From contig CM043959.1 in NCBI GenBank assembly GCA_014529385.2, positions 60,584,253-60,648,252 on the forward strand: 64,000 bases of DNA, in the 5' to 3' direction. This DNA is from Adiantum capillus-veneris (Eukaryota > Streptophyta > Polypodiopsida > Polypodiales > Pteridaceae). A model generated the notes under the pieces. The model was not told the origin of the DNA and did no database searches. It saw only the letters and a program-made list of their open reading frames with translations. Of this stretch, positions 62,356 to 64,000 are shown piece after piece; the first letter of the stretch is position 1, and each line of letters begins with the position of its first letter. A program made the translations under genes and the position numbers.

Positions 62356-63543
62356 ACAATGTGAGACTACAACTGCAATAGAATGGGATAGAAAGTATCA
62401 TATCAATATTATGCAATGGTGCAACCAAAAATGTTTCTCTTGTTTAAATCTTACAAATTTTTGCCTTGGTGCTTTATCAATACATTTTTGTATTGTGTTA
62501 CAATTTGAGTGAGTGAAAGCTATTGTGCTAGACATGCATATATCAAAACATACCTATTCCCATTGTTGAGCAAGATGGTGATGTTAGTTCCTTGCACTCT
62601 TCCTTTGAGCCGAAGTAAAAATAAAGGAGAAATAGAGTTGCTTGGTTAAATCCAATTGTGGTTACTATCATAGCTTGGGTTGGAAGCCTCAGCAATGTTG
62701 GTATGTGCTTCAAGGTCATCTTCAGTTTGGGCTTCATCTTCTATCGTATTGATAGATGTGGTATTATTGTGATTGGTGTGTTTGTTGCTATTTGAGTGTT
62801 CATGATTATTGTTTTTGGACCCCTTAGAACATCCTTGAGAGATTCTCCATTGTGGTTAGGCTTGAATTAGCATTGAGGTGAGCATATTGACTGGTTACAT
62901 GAGCATCATTTTAAATACCCAAGCTATTACCCACAATTTCCTTTGGAAGAAGCATACCTTTAAAGCTTTGGACCTATCAAAATTAAAAGATTTTTTAACC
63001 TTTTTCCATCATTAATTTGACTCTGTTAAGTAGGCTCTCTACTAGGTCTACGGCCGCATTAATAGGAATCTCTTCAGATTCCTCGCCCAAAAACAAAAAA
63101 GTCGAGTATGCGACATCGTTCCCACGCACAGTGCTTCTGCCTTTGCGTTGCTAGGTTCCGCCTTCGAGCATAGCCGGAGCATCCCCCCCCCCCCCCCCGC
63201 GCCCCCGTGGTCTTGTCATAGACAATACTCCCATTGAGGGAAGTTTCTCTCTCTTGCACAATGTCGCAGGGCCAACGACATGAATACCGCCTACAGATGC
63301 AGAAGAGAGATAGAGAGATCTGCCTCGTCGCGACCACGTGCATATCTGCACATCCTGACAGCACCCAGGTCGAACATCTGCCCCGCAGTTCGGTCGCATG
63401 TTGTCGTGCGTCAACTTCCCAGTGTACCCTCATGTTTGCATTCCTTTGTCTCTATAGCAGAAGACTCTGCTAATGTTCCTGTCTTTGCACTCGACGAATC
63501 CCGTTGGCAATTTGTCCCTCTCTTCTGCACACGTTCGCCTCGA

Positions 63544-63577
<34 letters not shown>

Positions 63578-64000
63578 ACCTTTTCACACTCCCCTCCACG
63601 TGTCATTAAGGTCTTAATGAGAACCTTAAAGAAATCTCCTTGTCCCCCTCTCTCCCCCTCCCTCCCCCCCCCCCAAGTATATATATTTTTAAAAATAAAA
63701 AAAGTTGTAGCCTTCCTTTCCTTTTCTACTCTCATCGTTTTGCTTTAGTTTTTCAAATGGCATCTTTGTGAGATTGGCTCAAAACTAATGAATCCAAAAT
63801 TGGGAGCACGTACTCATGTGGATACATCACAAGCGAGTGCTGCAACATATAACTAGTTATCTCTCAAAGCAATCTAATCTTGTGAATCTAACGAGAAGAA
63901 GCACCCATCTAGGGAACGGAGGTTAAAGAAGGAAGTGCTATGGAGAATCTCTAACTCAAATGCATCAAATATCAAGGCCAAAATGAAAATTTGACACCCT
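62356..64000. other. Flanking DNA right of Copia-2, no gene recognised
   Basis: AT-rich to 63040, then a more GC-rich part with a C run (63183-63198), a CT tract (63546-63575) and a T/C-rich stretch before TATATATATTT at 63679. Frames here lack motifs. The pyrimidine-rich 63600-63700 segment could belong to a promoter, but nothing supports a gene start. Confidence 0.5.

Noticed and set aside
63230-63750. Possible gene start near the right edge
   Set aside because: Frames are short and shaped by CT and C tracts. No motif, splice pattern or promoter element was convincing.

Overview
This window is plant nuclear heterochromatin made almost entirely of transposable elements nested inside one another. 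The evidence for a land plant is indirect: Ty1/copia elements primed by initiator tRNA-Met, a Tat-lineage Ty3/gypsy element with two RNase H domains, a RepHel Helitron, LINE reverse-transcriptase fragments, and many long GA/CT and AC microsatellites. A large-genome plant such as a fern is possible, but I cannot name the species. I saw no rRNA, tRNA or CRISPR, and no gene with a recognisable host function.

Left part (1-32,070). Positions 1-3,098 hold the 5' part of a Ty1/copia element (Copia-1, minus strand) with an open frame of about 848 codons. A decayed minus-strand LINE follows (4,088-6,620). The matching upstream piece of its reverse transcriptase lies 25 kb away (31,541-32,070). Everything between is one insertion: an LTR element (6,621-31,540) with LTRs of about 2.4 kb and a gag-like internal region. 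That element's gag frame is itself split by an 18,001-bp tandem array (11,040-29,040) of a second gag-only element, ordered LTR-internal-LTR-internal-LTR-internal-LTR. All four LTRs are 2,589 bp, and the array is flanked by a CCAG target duplication.

Right part (32,070-62,355). After a gypsy RT relic comes one plus-strand Ty1/copia element (Copia-2, 32,826-62,355) carrying three further insertions. A minus-strand gypsy element X (32,975-49,895, TSD ACTTT) sits in its 5' LTR. A Helitron sits in the left LTR of X; its 3' CTAG end is at 33,037. A Tat-lineage gypsy element (51,875-60,422, TSD ACGT) sits at the end of the Copia-2 integrase.

The most unusual content is downstream of the broken RepHel gene. 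Four small minus-strand genes form two paralogous pairs (about 36.29-34.68 kb and 34.47-33.43 kb), each followed by a GA/CT microsatellite. The first pair is spliced: exons 1 and 2 are 58 and 73 bp in both members, and one member has an intact 145-residue frame. I recognise neither family. They could be Helitron accessory genes or captured host genes.

The last 1.6 kb (62,356-64,000) is unassigned flanking DNA. All boundaries and similarities were read by eye. Percentages are approximate and no database search was run.
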